Positions 17,916 to 25,894 of a stretch of 64,000 bases of DNA are shown here, piece by piece. This DNA is from Streptomyces alfalfae (GTDB lineage: Bacteria; Actinomycetota; Actinomycetes; Streptomycetales; Streptomycetaceae). The stretch lies in contig NZ_QEXM01000051.1 in assembly GCF_004127445.1 (NCBI RefSeq), positions 124,001 to 188,000 of the forward strand, in the 5' to 3' direction. Positions within the stretch are counted from its first letter, which is position 1. Each line of letters begins with the position of its first letter. Below the pieces are notes generated by a model that did not search any database, had not been told where the DNA came from, and was given only the letters and a program-made list of their open reading frames with translations. Position numbers and translations under genes: made by a program.

Positions 17916-18542
17916 ATGGCCGGCGCGATGCGCAAGATGGCGGTCTACCTCGGCCTCGTGGAGGACGATGGGTACGACGGTCCGGGGTTCGACCCCGATG
18001 ACGAGTTCGAGCCCGAGCCGGAGCCCGAGCGGGAGCGCAGGCGGCACGACCCGCCGCGTCAGCCGCATCAGCCCCAACGGGACGAATCGGTACGAGTGGT
18101 GCAGCCCCCCGCCCCTCGTGAACCGGCGGCCCATTCCACTTCACTCGCCGCGGAATCGGGACGTCCGGCACGAATCGCCCCCGTGGCATCCATCACACCT
18201 GAACGCCAGAGCCTGGAGAAGAACGCACCGGTGATCATGCCCAAGGTCGTGTCCGAGCGGGAGCCCTACCGCATCACCACGCTGCACCCTCGGACGTACA
18301 ACGAGGCCCGTACCATCGGGGAACACTTCCGCGAGGGCACTCCGGTGATCATGAACTTGACCGAGATGGACGACACGGACGCGAAGCGACTTGTCGACTT
18401 TGCCGCCGGTCTCGTCTTCGGTCTCCATGGCAGCATTGAACGCGTGACGCAGAAGGTGTTCCTGTTGTCGCCTGCTAACGTCGATGTAACGGCGGAGGAC
18501 AAGGCTCGCATCGCAGAGGGCGGGTTCTTCAACCAGAGCTGA
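17916..18542 (+). CDS. sepF: SepF, FtsZ membrane anchor
   Basis: 208-residue division protein. The short N-terminal amphipathic segment MAGAMRKMAVYLGLVEDD should bind membrane. An acidic then basic disordered linker (about 25-90) leads to the C-terminal SepF core with ARTIGEHFREGTPVIMNL and FAAGLVFGL, which dimerises and binds the FtsZ C-terminal peptide. ATG 17916 is preceded by GGAGGA with 8-9 nt spacing; longer readings have no ribosome site. The 125-nt gap before it includes an AT-rich run near 17816-17830 that might hold a promoter. In actinobacteria lacking FtsA, SepF is the membrane tether of the Z-ring. Confidence 0.93.
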   Translation: MAGAMRKMAVYLGLVEDDGYDGPGFDPDDEFEPEPEPERERRRHDPPRQPHQPQRDESVRVVQPPAPREPAAHSTSLAAESGRPARIAPVASITPERQSLEKNAPVIMPKVVSEREPYRITTLHPRTYNEARTIGEHFREGTPVIMNLTEMDDTDAKRLVDFAAGLVFGLHGSIERVTQKVFLLSPANVDVTAEDKARIAEGGFFNQS

Positions 18543-18624
18543 GGCACAGTGGTCCCAGTGGTTGCCGCAGACGCAGTACCGGAACGACGAAGCACGAGTT
18601 GGCAGGGGAGAGGGAAACGCGGAC

Positions 18625-18909
18625 ATGAGCGTGTTCTTGCAGGTGCTCTACATCGCGCTGATGTGCTTCCTCATCGTGCTGATCTTCCGGTTGGTCATGG
18701 ACTACGTCTTCCAGTTCGCCCGCTCATGGCAACCCGGTAAGGCGATGGTGGTCGTTCTGGAGGCCACCTACACTGTCACTGATCCACCGCTCAAGCTTCT
18801 GCGGCGGTTCATTCCGCCGCTGCGTCTCGGGGGCGTGGCGCTCGACCTGTCCTTCTTCGTACTGATGATCATCGTCTACATCCTGATCTCCGTCGTGAGG
18901 CAGCTGTGA
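18625..18909 (+). CDS. ylmG: YggT/YlmG-family membrane protein
   Basis: 94-residue YggT-family protein with two hydrophobic helices, near residues 3-30 and 68-92, separated by a loop carrying the family motif DPPLKLLRRFIPPLRLGG. ATG is chosen because GGGGAGAGGG lies upstream and the N-terminus MSVFLQVLYIAL fits relatives. YlmG sits between SepF and DivIVA in many Gram-positive bacteria and is linked to membrane or division-site organisation; its biochemical role is unknown. Confidence 0.9.
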   Translation: MSVFLQVLYIALMCFLIVLIFRLVMDYVFQFARSWQPGKAMVVVLEATYTVTDPPLKLLRRFIPPLRLGGVALDLSFFVLMIIVYILISVVRQL

Positions 18910-18964
18910 GCTCGATGTCAGCTACGTTCTTGCCGAATGCCGACGACTACGTTGAGGTGAAGAG

Positions 18965-20068
18965 ATGCCGTTGACCCCCGAGGACGTGCGGAACAAGCAG
19001 TTCACGACCGTCCGCCTCCGAGAAGGCTATGACGAGGACGAGGTCGATGCCTTCCTCGACGAGGTCGAAGCCGAACTGACCCGCCTGCTCCGCGAGAACG
19101 AGGACCTGCGCGCCAAGCTGGCCGCGGCCACCCGTGCCGCCGCTCAGAACCAGCAGCAGGGCGGAATGCGCAAGGGTCCCGACGGGCCGCCGCAGGACCA
19201 GCGAGGTCCCGCCGGCGCCCCGGTGCCCGCCGCTATATCGGGTCCGCAGCCGGTCCCGCCGCAGCAGCAGATGGGTGGCCCCATGGGCGGCCCGCCTCAG
19301 CTGCCCGGCGGCGCACCGCAGCTGCCCGCAGGTCCGAGCGGTCACGGCCCCCAGGGCGGTCCGCAGGGTCCCGGTCCGATGGGCCAGGGTCCGATGGGTG
19401 GCCCCATGGGTGGTCCCATGGGCGGCCACGGTGGTCCTCCGCAGATGCCGCAGCCCGGTCAGGGCCCCGGTGGCGACAGCGCCGCCCGGGTGCTCTCCCT
19501 GGCGCAGCAGACCGCCGACCAGGCGATCGCGGAGGCCCGCTCCGAGGCCAACAAGATCGTCGGCGAGGCGCGCTCGCGTGCCGAGGGTCTCGAGCGTGAC
19601 GCCCGTGCCAAGGCCGACGCCCTGGAGCGGGACGCGCAGGAGAAGCACCGCGTCGCGATGGGCTCCCTGGAGTCCGCCCGCGCCACGCTGGAGCGCAAGG
19701 TCGAGGACCTGCGCGGCTTCGAGCGCGAGTACCGCACGCGTCTGAAGTCCTACCTGGAGTCGCAGCTCCGTCAGCTGGAGACCCAGGCCGACGACTCGCT
19801 GGCCCCGCCGCGCACTCCGGCCACCGCCTCGCTGCCGCCGTCCCCGGCGCCGTCGATGGCTCCGGCCGGCGCGGGTGCCCCGTCCTACGGCGGCAACCAG
19901 TCCATGGGCGGCAACCAGGGCGCCGGCGGCCCGTCGTACGGCGGCCAGCAGCAGATGTCCCCGGCGATGACCCAGCCGATGGCGCCGGTGCGGCCGCAGG
20001 GCCAGCAGCCGATGCAGCAGGCTCCGTCGCCGATGCGTGGCTTCCTCATCGACGAGGACGACAACTGA
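18965..20068 (+). CDS. divIVA: Polar growth determinant DivIVA
   Basis: 367-residue coiled-coil protein that marks hyphal tips and recruits the polarisome. The conserved lipid-binding head MPLTPEDVRNKQF leads into a coiled coil (to about residue 60). Next comes a long Pro/Gln/Gly/Met-rich linker (about 60-165) with MGGP-type repeats, then a second long coiled coil (about 170-275), and a flexible Gln/Gly-rich tail. ATG has GAGGTGAAGAG just upstream. The repetitive linker is the part that varies most between streptomycetes. The gene ends the division cluster and is followed by a strong terminator. Confidence 0.95.
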   Translation: MPLTPEDVRNKQFTTVRLREGYDEDEVDAFLDEVEAELTRLLRENEDLRAKLAAATRAAAQNQQQGGMRKGPDGPPQDQRGPAGAPVPAAISGPQPVPPQQQMGGPMGGPPQLPGGAPQLPAGPSGHGPQGGPQGPGPMGQGPMGGPMGGPMGGHGGPPQMPQPGQGPGGDSAARVLSLAQQTADQAIAEARSEANKIVGEARSRAEGLERDARAKADALERDAQEKHRVAMGSLESARATLERKVEDLRGFEREYRTRLKSYLESQLRQLETQADDSLAPPRTPATASLPPSPAPSMAPAGAGAPSYGGNQSMGGNQGAGGPSYGGQQQMSPAMTQPMAPVRPQGQQPMQQAPSPMRGFLIDEDDN

Positions 20069-20106
20069 CGGGCGATCCCACGCCGTAGAGGCGTCGGCAG
20101 CGTTCA

Positions 20107-20144
20107 GGGCCGGGCCCCCAGATCTCTGGGGGCCCGGCCCTTTT
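20107..20144 (+). terminator. Terminator of the division cluster
   Basis: Perfect 14-bp stem (20107-20120 with 20127-20140), 6-nt loop, then TTTT. It lies 38 nt after the divIVA stop. Confidence 0.9.
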
Positions 20145-20199
20145 GCGCGTGCGGGCTGCCGGGCGCGGGCGGCTGCCCGGCGTCCCGGGCCGGCCACGC

Positions 20200-20231
20200 G
20201 ACAGGCCCGGTCCCGCGGGACCGGGCCTGTC
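20200..20231 (-). terminator. ileS terminator, 32-bp perfect palindrome
   Basis: Arms 20200-20214 and 20217-20231 are perfectly complementary and the centre is also self-complementary. It starts 11 nt beyond the ileS stop on the minus strand and lacks a U-tract, a form common in Streptomyces. With the divIVA terminator it separates two convergent units. Confidence 0.8.
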
Positions 20232-20241
20232 GTGCGAGCGC

Positions 20242-23200
20242 TTACGCCTTGCGGAGGCGGAAGGTCAGCTTCAGGGAGTCATCCGTGAACGGCTGTCCGA
20301 ACGTCTCGTCCGCCTCGCCCTGGGCGAAGTCGGTCGCGAGGACCTCGTCCGCGATCAGCTCGGCGTGCTCGGACAGCGCCGTGAGCACCGCCGGGTCCGT
20401 CGAGGTCCAGCGCAGGGCGATGCGGTCCGCGACGTCGAGGCCGCTGTTCTTGCGGGCCTCCTGGATCAGGCGGATCGCGTCACGGGCCAGTCCCGCCCGG
20501 CGCAGCTCCTCGGTGATCTCCAGGTCGAGCGCGACCGTGGCCCCGGAGTCGGACGCCACGGACCAGCCCTCGCGCGGGGTCTCCGTGATGATCACCTCGT
20601 CCGGGGCGAGCGTCACCGTCTCGCCGTCGACCTCTACCGAGGCGGCGCCCTCGCGCAGCGCCAGGGAGAGCGCGGCGGCGTCGGCCTCGGCCACGGCCTT
20701 GGCGACCGCTTGGACGCCCTTGCCGAACCGCTTGCCGAGCGCCCGGAAGTTGGCCTTCGCGGTGGTGTCGACCAGGGAGCCGCCCACCTCGGAGAGCGAC
20801 GCCAGGGAGGAGACGTTCAGCTCCTCGGTGATCTGGGCGCGCAGCTCCGGGCCCAGCGAGTCGAAGCCGGAGGCCGCCACCAGCGCGCGGGACAGCGGCT
20901 GGCGCGTCTTGACGCCCGACTCCGCACGCGTGGCACGGCCGAGCTCCACCAGGCGGCGCACGAGGACCATCTGCTTCGAGAGCTCCGGGTCGATCGCCGA
21001 CAGGTCGGCCTCGGGCCAGGAGGACAGGTGGACCGACTCCGGCGCGTCCGGGGTGACCGGCACGACCAGGTCCTGCCAGACACGCTCGGTGATGAACGGT
21101 GTCAGCGGGGCCATCAGGCGCGTGACCGTCTCGACGACCTCGTGCAGGGTGCGCAGGGCCGCCTTGTCGCCCTGCCAGAAGCGGCGGCGCGAGCGGCGCA
21201 CGTACCAGTTGGAGAGGTTGTCCACGAAGACGGACAGGAGCTTGCCCGCGCGCTGGGTGTCGTAGCCCTCAAGGGCCTGGGTGACCTGGTCGGTGAGCGC
21301 GTGCAGTTCGCTGAGCAGCCAGCGGTCCAGGAGCGGGCGGTCGGCGGGCGCCGGGTCGGCGTCGCCGGGGGCCCACTTCGACGTACGGGCGTACAGCGCC
21401 TGGAAGGCGACCGTGTTCCAGTACGTCAGGAGCGTCTTGCGGACGACCTCCTGGATGGTGCCGTGGCCCACGCGGCGGGCCGCCCACGGGGAGCCGCCGG
21501 CCGCCATGAACCAGCGGACCGCGTCGGCGCCGTGCTGGTCCATGAGCGGGATCGGCTGGAGGATGTTGCCCAGGTGCTTGGACATCTTGCGGCCGTCCTC
21601 GGCGAGGATGTGGCCGAGGCAGACCACGTTCTCGTAGGACGACTCGTCGAAGACCAGGGTGCCGACGGCCATCATCGTGTAGAACCAGCCGCGCGTCTGG
21701 TCGATGGCCTCGGAGATGAACTGCGCCGGGTACCGGCTCTCGAACAGCTCCTTGTTCTTGTACGGGTAGCCCCACTGGGCGAACGGCATCGAACCCGAGT
21801 CGTACCAGGCGTCGATGACCTCGGGCACGCGCGTGGCCGTCGATCCGCAGCCCTCCTGCGGGCAGGCGAAGGTGATCGCGTCGATGAACGGGCGGTGCGG
21901 GTCGAGTGCGGACTGGTCGGCGCCCGTCAGCTCGGTAAGCTCCGCGCGCGAGCCGACGCAGGTCAGGTGGGACTCCTCGCAGCGCCAGATGGGCAGCGGG
22001 GTGCCCCAGTAGCGGTTGCGGGACAGGGCCCAGTCGACGTTGTTGGTCAGCCAGTCGCCGAAGCGGCCGTGCTTGACCGAGTCGGGGAACCAGTTGGTCT
22101 TCTCGTTCTCCTCCAGGAGGCGGTCCTTGATGGCCGTGGTGCGGATGTACCAGGACGGCTGCGCGTAGTAGAGCAGGGCCGTGTGGCAGCGCCAGCAGTG
22201 CGGGTAGCTGTGCTCGTACGCGATGTGCTGGAAGAGCAGGCCGCGTTCGTCCAGGTCCTTGGTGAGCGCCTCGTCGGCCTTCTTGAAGAAGACGCCGCCC
22301 ACGAGGGGGATGTCCTCCTCGAAGGTGCCGTCGGGACGCACCGGGTTGACGACGGGCAGACCGTACGACCGGCAGACCTTGAGGTCGTCCTCACCGAAGG
22401 CGGGGGACTGGTGGACCAGACCGGTGCCGTCCTCCGTCGTCACGTACTCGGCGTTCACGACGTAGTGCGCCGGAGCCGGGAACTCGACGAGGTCGAAGGG
22501 ACGTTGGTAGGTCCAGCGCTCCATCTCGGCGCCGGTGAAGGTCTCGCCGGTCACCGTCCACTCCTCGCCGAGGGCCTTCTCGGCGAGCGGCTGGGCCACG
22601 ACCAGCTTCTCCGTGCCATCCGTCGCGACGACGTACGTGACGTCGGGGTGCGCGGCGACGGCGGTGTTCGAGACCAGGGTCCAGGGGGTCGTCGTCCAGA
22701 CCAGGAGGGCGGCTTCGCCCGCGAGGGGCCCGGAGGTGAGGGGGAAGCGGACGTAGACGGAAGGGTCCACGACCGTTTCGTAGCCCTGGGCCAGCTCGTG
22801 GTCGGACAGGCCCGTGCCGCAGCGCGGGCACCAGGGGGCGACGCGGTGGTCCTGGACGAGCAGGTCCTTGTCGAAGATCTCCTTCAGGGACCACCACACC
22901 GACTCGACGTACTCGGGGTCCATCGTGCGGTACGCGTCGTCGAGGTCGACCCAGTAGCCCATGCGGGTCGTCAGCTCGGCGAAGGCGTCGGTGTGCCGGG
23001 TCACGGACTCGCGGCACTTGGCGTTGAACGCGGCGATGCCGTACGCCTCGATGTCCTTCTTGCCGTTGAACCCGAGCTCCTTCTCGACCGCGAGCTCCAC
23101 GGGGAGGCCGTGGCAGTCCCAGCCGGCCTTGCGGGCGACGTGATAGCCCCGCATGGTGCGGAAGCGCGGGAAGACGTCCTTGAAGACGCGGGCCTCGATG

Positions 23201-23388
23201 TGGTGGGCGCCCGGCATGCCGTTGGCGGTGGGCGGGCCCTCGTAGAACACCCACTCGGGGCGGCCCTCGGACTGGTCGAGGCTCTTGGCGAAGATCTTCT
23301 GCTCGCGCCAGAAGTCGAGCACGGCGTGCTCGAGGGCGGGCAGGTCGACCTGGGCGGGCACCTGGCGGTACTGCGGCGGCGTGTTCAA
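20242..23388 (-). CDS. ileS: Isoleucyl-tRNA synthetase
   Basis: 1048-residue class I synthetase charging tRNA-Ile. The Rossmann signature is PTANGMPGAHHIEARVF near residue 52; the second, KMSK motif reads GRKMSKHLGN; and the CP1 editing domain and C-terminal anticodon-binding region are present. The sequence style (GAHH, KAGWDCHGLPVE, KMSKHLGN) is that of the eukaryote-like IleRS2 type known from mycobacteria and other actinobacteria, which tends to be less sensitive to mupirocin. The start is TTG with GGAGGA five nt upstream; no ATG or GTG competes. A T-box leader lies directly upstream, so synthesis should rise when tRNA-Ile is uncharged. Confidence 0.96.
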   Translation of the reverse strand: MNTPPQYRQVPAQVDLPALEHAVLDFWREQKIFAKSLDQSEGRPEWVFYEGPPTANGMPGAHHIEARVFKDVFPRFRTMRGYHVARKAGWDCHGLPVELAVEKELGFNGKKDIEAYGIAAFNAKCRESVTRHTDAFAELTTRMGYWVDLDDAYRTMDPEYVESVWWSLKEIFDKDLLVQDHRVAPWCPRCGTGLSDHELAQGYETVVDPSVYVRFPLTSGPLAGEAALLVWTTTPWTLVSNTAVAAHPDVTYVVATDGTEKLVVAQPLAEKALGEEWTVTGETFTGAEMERWTYQRPFDLVEFPAPAHYVVNAEYVTTEDGTGLVHQSPAFGEDDLKVCRSYGLPVVNPVRPDGTFEEDIPLVGGVFFKKADEALTKDLDERGLLFQHIAYEHSYPHCWRCHTALLYYAQPSWYIRTTAIKDRLLEENEKTNWFPDSVKHGRFGDWLTNNVDWALSRNRYWGTPLPIWRCEESHLTCVGSRAELTELTGADQSALDPHRPFIDAITFACPQEGCGSTATRVPEVIDAWYDSGSMPFAQWGYPYKNKELFESRYPAQFISEAIDQTRGWFYTMMAVGTLVFDESSYENVVCLGHILAEDGRKMSKHLGNILQPIPLMDQHGADAVRWFMAAGGSPWAARRVGHGTIQEVVRKTLLTYWNTVAFQALYARTSKWAPGDADPAPADRPLLDRWLLSELHALTDQVTQALEGYDTQRAGKLLSVFVDNLSNWYVRRSRRRFWQGDKAALRTLHEVVETVTRLMAPLTPFITERVWQDLVVPVTPDAPESVHLSSWPEADLSAIDPELSKQMVLVRRLVELGRATRAESGVKTRQPLSRALVAASGFDSLGPELRAQITEELNVSSLASLSEVGGSLVDTTAKANFRALGKRFGKGVQAVAKAVAEADAAALSLALREGAASVEVDGETVTLAPDEVIITETPREGWSVASDSGATVALDLEITEELRRAGLARDAIRLIQEARKNSGLDVADRIALRWTSTDPAVLTALSEHAELIADEVLATDFAQGEADETFGQPFTDDSLKLTFRLRKA

Positions 23389-23695
23389 CGAGTCCTCCGG
23401 CGGATGTGCTGCCTTCCGTCGGAGGGACGAGAGCCGTGTGCGCCTCGTGCGGCGCGCTCCCGCGGTACCACCCTCCTTGGCCCTCCGGCACGGGGTCCGT
23501 GCCGGTGAGCCCCCTCATTGGGGTCGCGAAACCGGGTCTACTGGCCTGACGCTGTGGCGCTTCGGCGTTCTTCCGGCGGCTCCGGGGTGATCTTCACGTC
23601 GCGCCGGCCCCCGGGCTCGCACCGTCCCCGGGTCGCTCATGGCTGCGTACGCCGCTACTCGTCCCCATCCACGCTTCTCGCTGCCGCCCAGTGTA
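23389..23695 (-). promoter_or_regulatory. T-box riboswitch leader of ileS (translational, short Stem I type)
   Basis: Minus strand 23474-23461 reads AGGGTGGTACCGCG, an exact T-box core; its TGGT can pair with the ACCA end of uncharged tRNA. Upstream, an Ile codon ATC (23591-23589) lies in the loop of a CCGGGG/CCCCGG hairpin, which fits an ultrashort Stem I with the specifier in the apical loop, as described for actinobacterial ileS leaders. Downstream there is no U-tract terminator. Instead CCTCCG (23425-23420) can pair with CGGAGG (23399-23394), which contains the ileS ribosome site, so control is most likely translational. A TACACT hexamer (23695-23690) may be the -10; transcript ends are inferred. 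Confidence 0.92.
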
Positions 23696-23904
23696 CGGCT
23701 CTCCGGGAGGCGTGGCCGACCGGTTTTCCGGAAGCCGTGCGGGGCGCGGGGGCCGTGGCGCCGGGTGACCCGAATGGCGACATGCGGGGCGAGGTGATCG
23801 CCGCGGGCGCCCGGCGGCGGATTACCCGCCGGAGAGCTGGGCACAACGCTTGCAGACTCGCCGCGCGGGAGCCGCGGGGCGGGCGGATCGGGCGGCGTGC
23901 CCCG

Positions 23905-23933
23905 TTGCCGCGGGCCTGGAGTCGATTTATCGT
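23905..23933 (+). promoter_or_regulatory. Candidate promoter of the DksA/TraR-like gene
   Basis: TTGCCG (23905-23910) and TATCGT (23928-23933) are exactly 17 nt apart. A small hairpin GCACG-ATTCG-CGTGC (23938-23952) lies at the predicted 5' end. The leader would be about 43 nt. Between this promoter and the T-box leader (23696-23904) I see no gene or other signal. Confidence 0.5.
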
Positions 23934-23982
23934 CCCAGCACGATTCGCGTGCAAGATCACAATATGTGAAGGGGCCGCGGCC

Positions 23983-25056
23983 ATGGTGGCGAAGAAGACC
24001 GCCGTACAGCAGTCGGCGTCCGGCAGATCCACCGCGGGCGACGGGGCGCCGCGCGGGTCCGCGCACGGGGGTGCGGGCGAGAGGTCCGCGTCCGCCCCGG
24101 CCGAGGAGGCGGCGGCCGAGGAGACCCCCGCGAAGAAGACGGCCACCAAGGCGGCGGCGAAGAAGGCCCCGGCCAAGAAGGCGGCGGCCAAGGAGACCGC
24201 GGCGAAGAAGACGGCCGCCAAGAAGGTGGCGGCAAAGAAGACGGCCGCCAAGAAGACGGCCGCCAAGAAGGCCCCCGCCAAGAAGGCGGCGGCCAGGGAA
24301 GCGGGCGCCACGGCGGAGGCCGGGGAAGCGGAGGCCGAGGAGGCGGCGAGGGAAGCGGCCTGGGAAGCCGCCCTCCGCGAGGCGGGAAGCGGGGACGCCG
24401 ACGGGAAGCCGGGCCCCGTGAAGAAGGCGGACGTCGAGAGGGGCGCCCCGGAGCCGGACACGGCCGGGCAGGGCGCGGGCAGGACACGTGAGGCCGGGCC
24501 GAGCCCGGAGAAGTCGGCCGCGTCCGCGGCCGAAGGTGCGGCTGAGGCCGCGGAGACGACGGGAGCCGCGACAGTGGTTGCGAAGAAGACTCCGGGCACG
24601 GCGACCGCGGCGAAGAAGCCGACGGCGGTCCCCAAGGCGCGTGCCGCCGCGGCGGAACCCGGCGAGCTCGCGGTCCGTCCGGGCGAGGACCCGTGGACCC
24701 CGGAAGAGGTCGAGGAGGCGCGCGCGGGGCTGCAGAGCGAGACCCTGCGGCTGACCAGCGAGATCGCGTCCTCGGAGACGGCGCTTGCGGGCCTGATGCG
24801 GGACTCGGGCGACGGGGCGGGCGACGACGAGGCGGACACCGGCACGAAGAACATCACGCGCGAGCACGAGATGGCGCTGGCCGCCAACGCGCGCGAGATG
24901 CTGGAGCAGACCGAGCGCGCCATGGAACGGCTCGACGCGGGCACGTACGGACTCTGCGAGAACTGCGGCAACCCCATCGGCAAGGCGCGCATGCAGGCCT
25001 TCCCGCGCGCGACCCTGTGCGTGGAGTGCAAGCAGAAGCAGGAACGGCGCTCCTGA
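23983..25056 (+). CDS. DksA/TraR-type zinc-finger protein with histone-H1-like Lys/Ala tail
   Basis: 357-residue protein. The C-terminus (about 235-357) is a DksA/TraR-like unit: a helical pair followed by a C4 zinc finger with Cys325, Cys328, Cys346 and Cys349 (CENC and CVEC). The N-terminal two-thirds is low complexity. Residues about 49-104 contain many AAKK/APAKK/TAAKK units like the tails of histone H1 and HupS, then an Ala/Glu-rich acidic stretch. MVAKKT at the start recurs as VVAKKT at residue 198. ATG follows GAAGGGG; lspA lies 80 nt downstream. The domain suggests binding RNA polymerase or DNA; the joint role of the two parts is unknown. Confidence 0.88.
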   Translation: MVAKKTAVQQSASGRSTAGDGAPRGSAHGGAGERSASAPAEEAAAEETPAKKTATKAAAKKAPAKKAAAKETAAKKTAAKKVAAKKTAAKKTAAKKAPAKKAAAREAGATAEAGEAEAEEAAREAAWEAALREAGSGDADGKPGPVKKADVERGAPEPDTAGQGAGRTREAGPSPEKSAASAAEGAAEAAETTGAATVVAKKTPGTATAAKKPTAVPKARAAAAEPGELAVRPGEDPWTPEEVEEARAGLQSETLRLTSEIASSETALAGLMRDSGDGAGDDEADTGTKNITREHEMALAANAREMLEQTERAMERLDAGTYGLCENCGNPIGKARMQAFPRATLCVECKQKQERRS

Positions 25057-25136
25057 GCGCGGCCTTGACGCCTGCGCCCGTACGCGTGTGCCGTACCCTC
25101 GTCCCCAGTCAGGTACCTAACGGTTGAGGGACTCAC

Positions 25137-25790
25137 GTGGCAGAGGCGGAGCGCATCATCGGTACGCCGGACATCTCCGAGGCGTCCGGGCCCGAGCCGG
25201 AGCGGTCCGGCCCGGACGCGGACGAGACGGCGGCGGGCGCCTCCGGCGACGCCGAGGCCCGGGAGCCGGGCGAGGGCTCGGGCGAGGACCGCCCCGCGGC
25301 CAGGGGCAGGCGCAGGATCGCCGTGCTCTTCGCCGTGGCCGTCGTCGCGTACGCCCTCGACCTGATCAGCAAGATGATCGTGGTGGCGAAGCTGGAGCAC
25401 CACGAGCCGATCGACGTCTTCGGCGAGTGGCTGCGCTTCAACGCCATCCGCAACGCGGGCGCGGCCTTCGGCTTCGGCGAGGCCTTCACGATCATCTTCA
25501 CGTGCATCGCCGCGGGCGTCATCGTGGTGATCGCCCGGCTCGCCCGCAAGCTGTACAGCCTGCCCTGGGCGATCGCGCTCGGCCTGCTGCTCGGCGGGGC
25601 GCTCGGCAACCTCACCGACCGGATCTTCCGCTCACCCGGCGTGTTCGAGGGCGCGGTGGTGGACTTCATCGCCCCCAAGGGCTTCGCGGTGTTCAACCTC
25701 GCGGACTCGGCGATCGTCTGCGGCGGCATCCTGATCGTGCTGCTCTCCTTCCGCGGACTCGACCCGGACGGCACCGTCCACAAGGACTGA
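25137..25790 (+). CDS. lspA: Lipoprotein signal peptidase (signal peptidase II)
   Basis: 217-residue aspartyl membrane peptidase cleaving lipoprotein signal peptides after Lgt modification; lgt is also in this window, near its end. Four membrane helices follow an unusually long acidic N-terminal extension of about 57 residues. Family motifs NAGAAFGFG, NLTDRIF, VVDFIA and FNLADSAI are present; the two catalytic aspartates lie in the last two. Start GTG has GAGGG six nt upstream. A TTGACG hexamer at 25065-25070 could be a -35 with TGCCGT (25089-25094) 18 nt on, but the -10 is poor. Confidence 0.93.
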   Translation: MAEAERIIGTPDISEASGPEPERSGPDADETAAGASGDAEAREPGEGSGEDRPAARGRRRIAVLFAVAVVAYALDLISKMIVVAKLEHHEPIDVFGEWLRFNAIRNAGAAFGFGEAFTIIFTCIAAGVIVVIARLARKLYSLPWAIALGLLLGGALGNLTDRIFRSPGVFEGAVVDFIAPKGFAVFNLADSAIVCGGILIVLLSFRGLDPDGTVHKD

Positions 25791-25830
25791 CGGCGCCGTT
25801 CGCGAGGGCTGAGGCCCCCGGCGCGGCCCA

Positions 25831-25846
25831 GCGGCGGGCCCGCCGC
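25831..25846 (+). terminator. Weak terminator-like palindrome between lspA and rluD
   Basis: A 16-bp perfect GC palindrome 41 nt after the lspA stop, with no loop and no U-tract. It fits with rluD having its own promoter. Confidence 0.4.
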
Positions 25847-25882
25847 CAAGGCCTGCGGTGCGGGAGTGCCGGTGGGCTCCTG

Positions 25883-25888
25883 CATACT
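25883..25888 (+). promoter_or_regulatory. -10-like hexamer 6 nt before rluD
   Basis: CATACT, then six bases, then the GTG start. No ribosome site is present between lspA and rluD close to the start, so a leaderless mRNA is suspected. No good -35 seen. Confidence 0.4.
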
Positions 25889-25894
25889 CAATGG

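Noticed and set aside
19256..19470. Repeats in divIVA as a possible repeat array or mobile remnant
   Set aside because: They encode the Pro/Gln/Gly/Met linker of DivIVA in frame; CRISPR-like spacing and unique spacers are absent.
20143..23508. 1121-codon open frame opposite ileS
   Set aside because: It is a GC-bias shadow of ileS: low-complexity Arg/Gly/Val-rich translation with no family motif, fully overlapping a clear synthetase gene.
24110..24300. AAG/GCC-rich repeats as a noncoding satellite
   Set aside because: They are the in-frame AAKK-type repeats of the DksA-like protein's tail.
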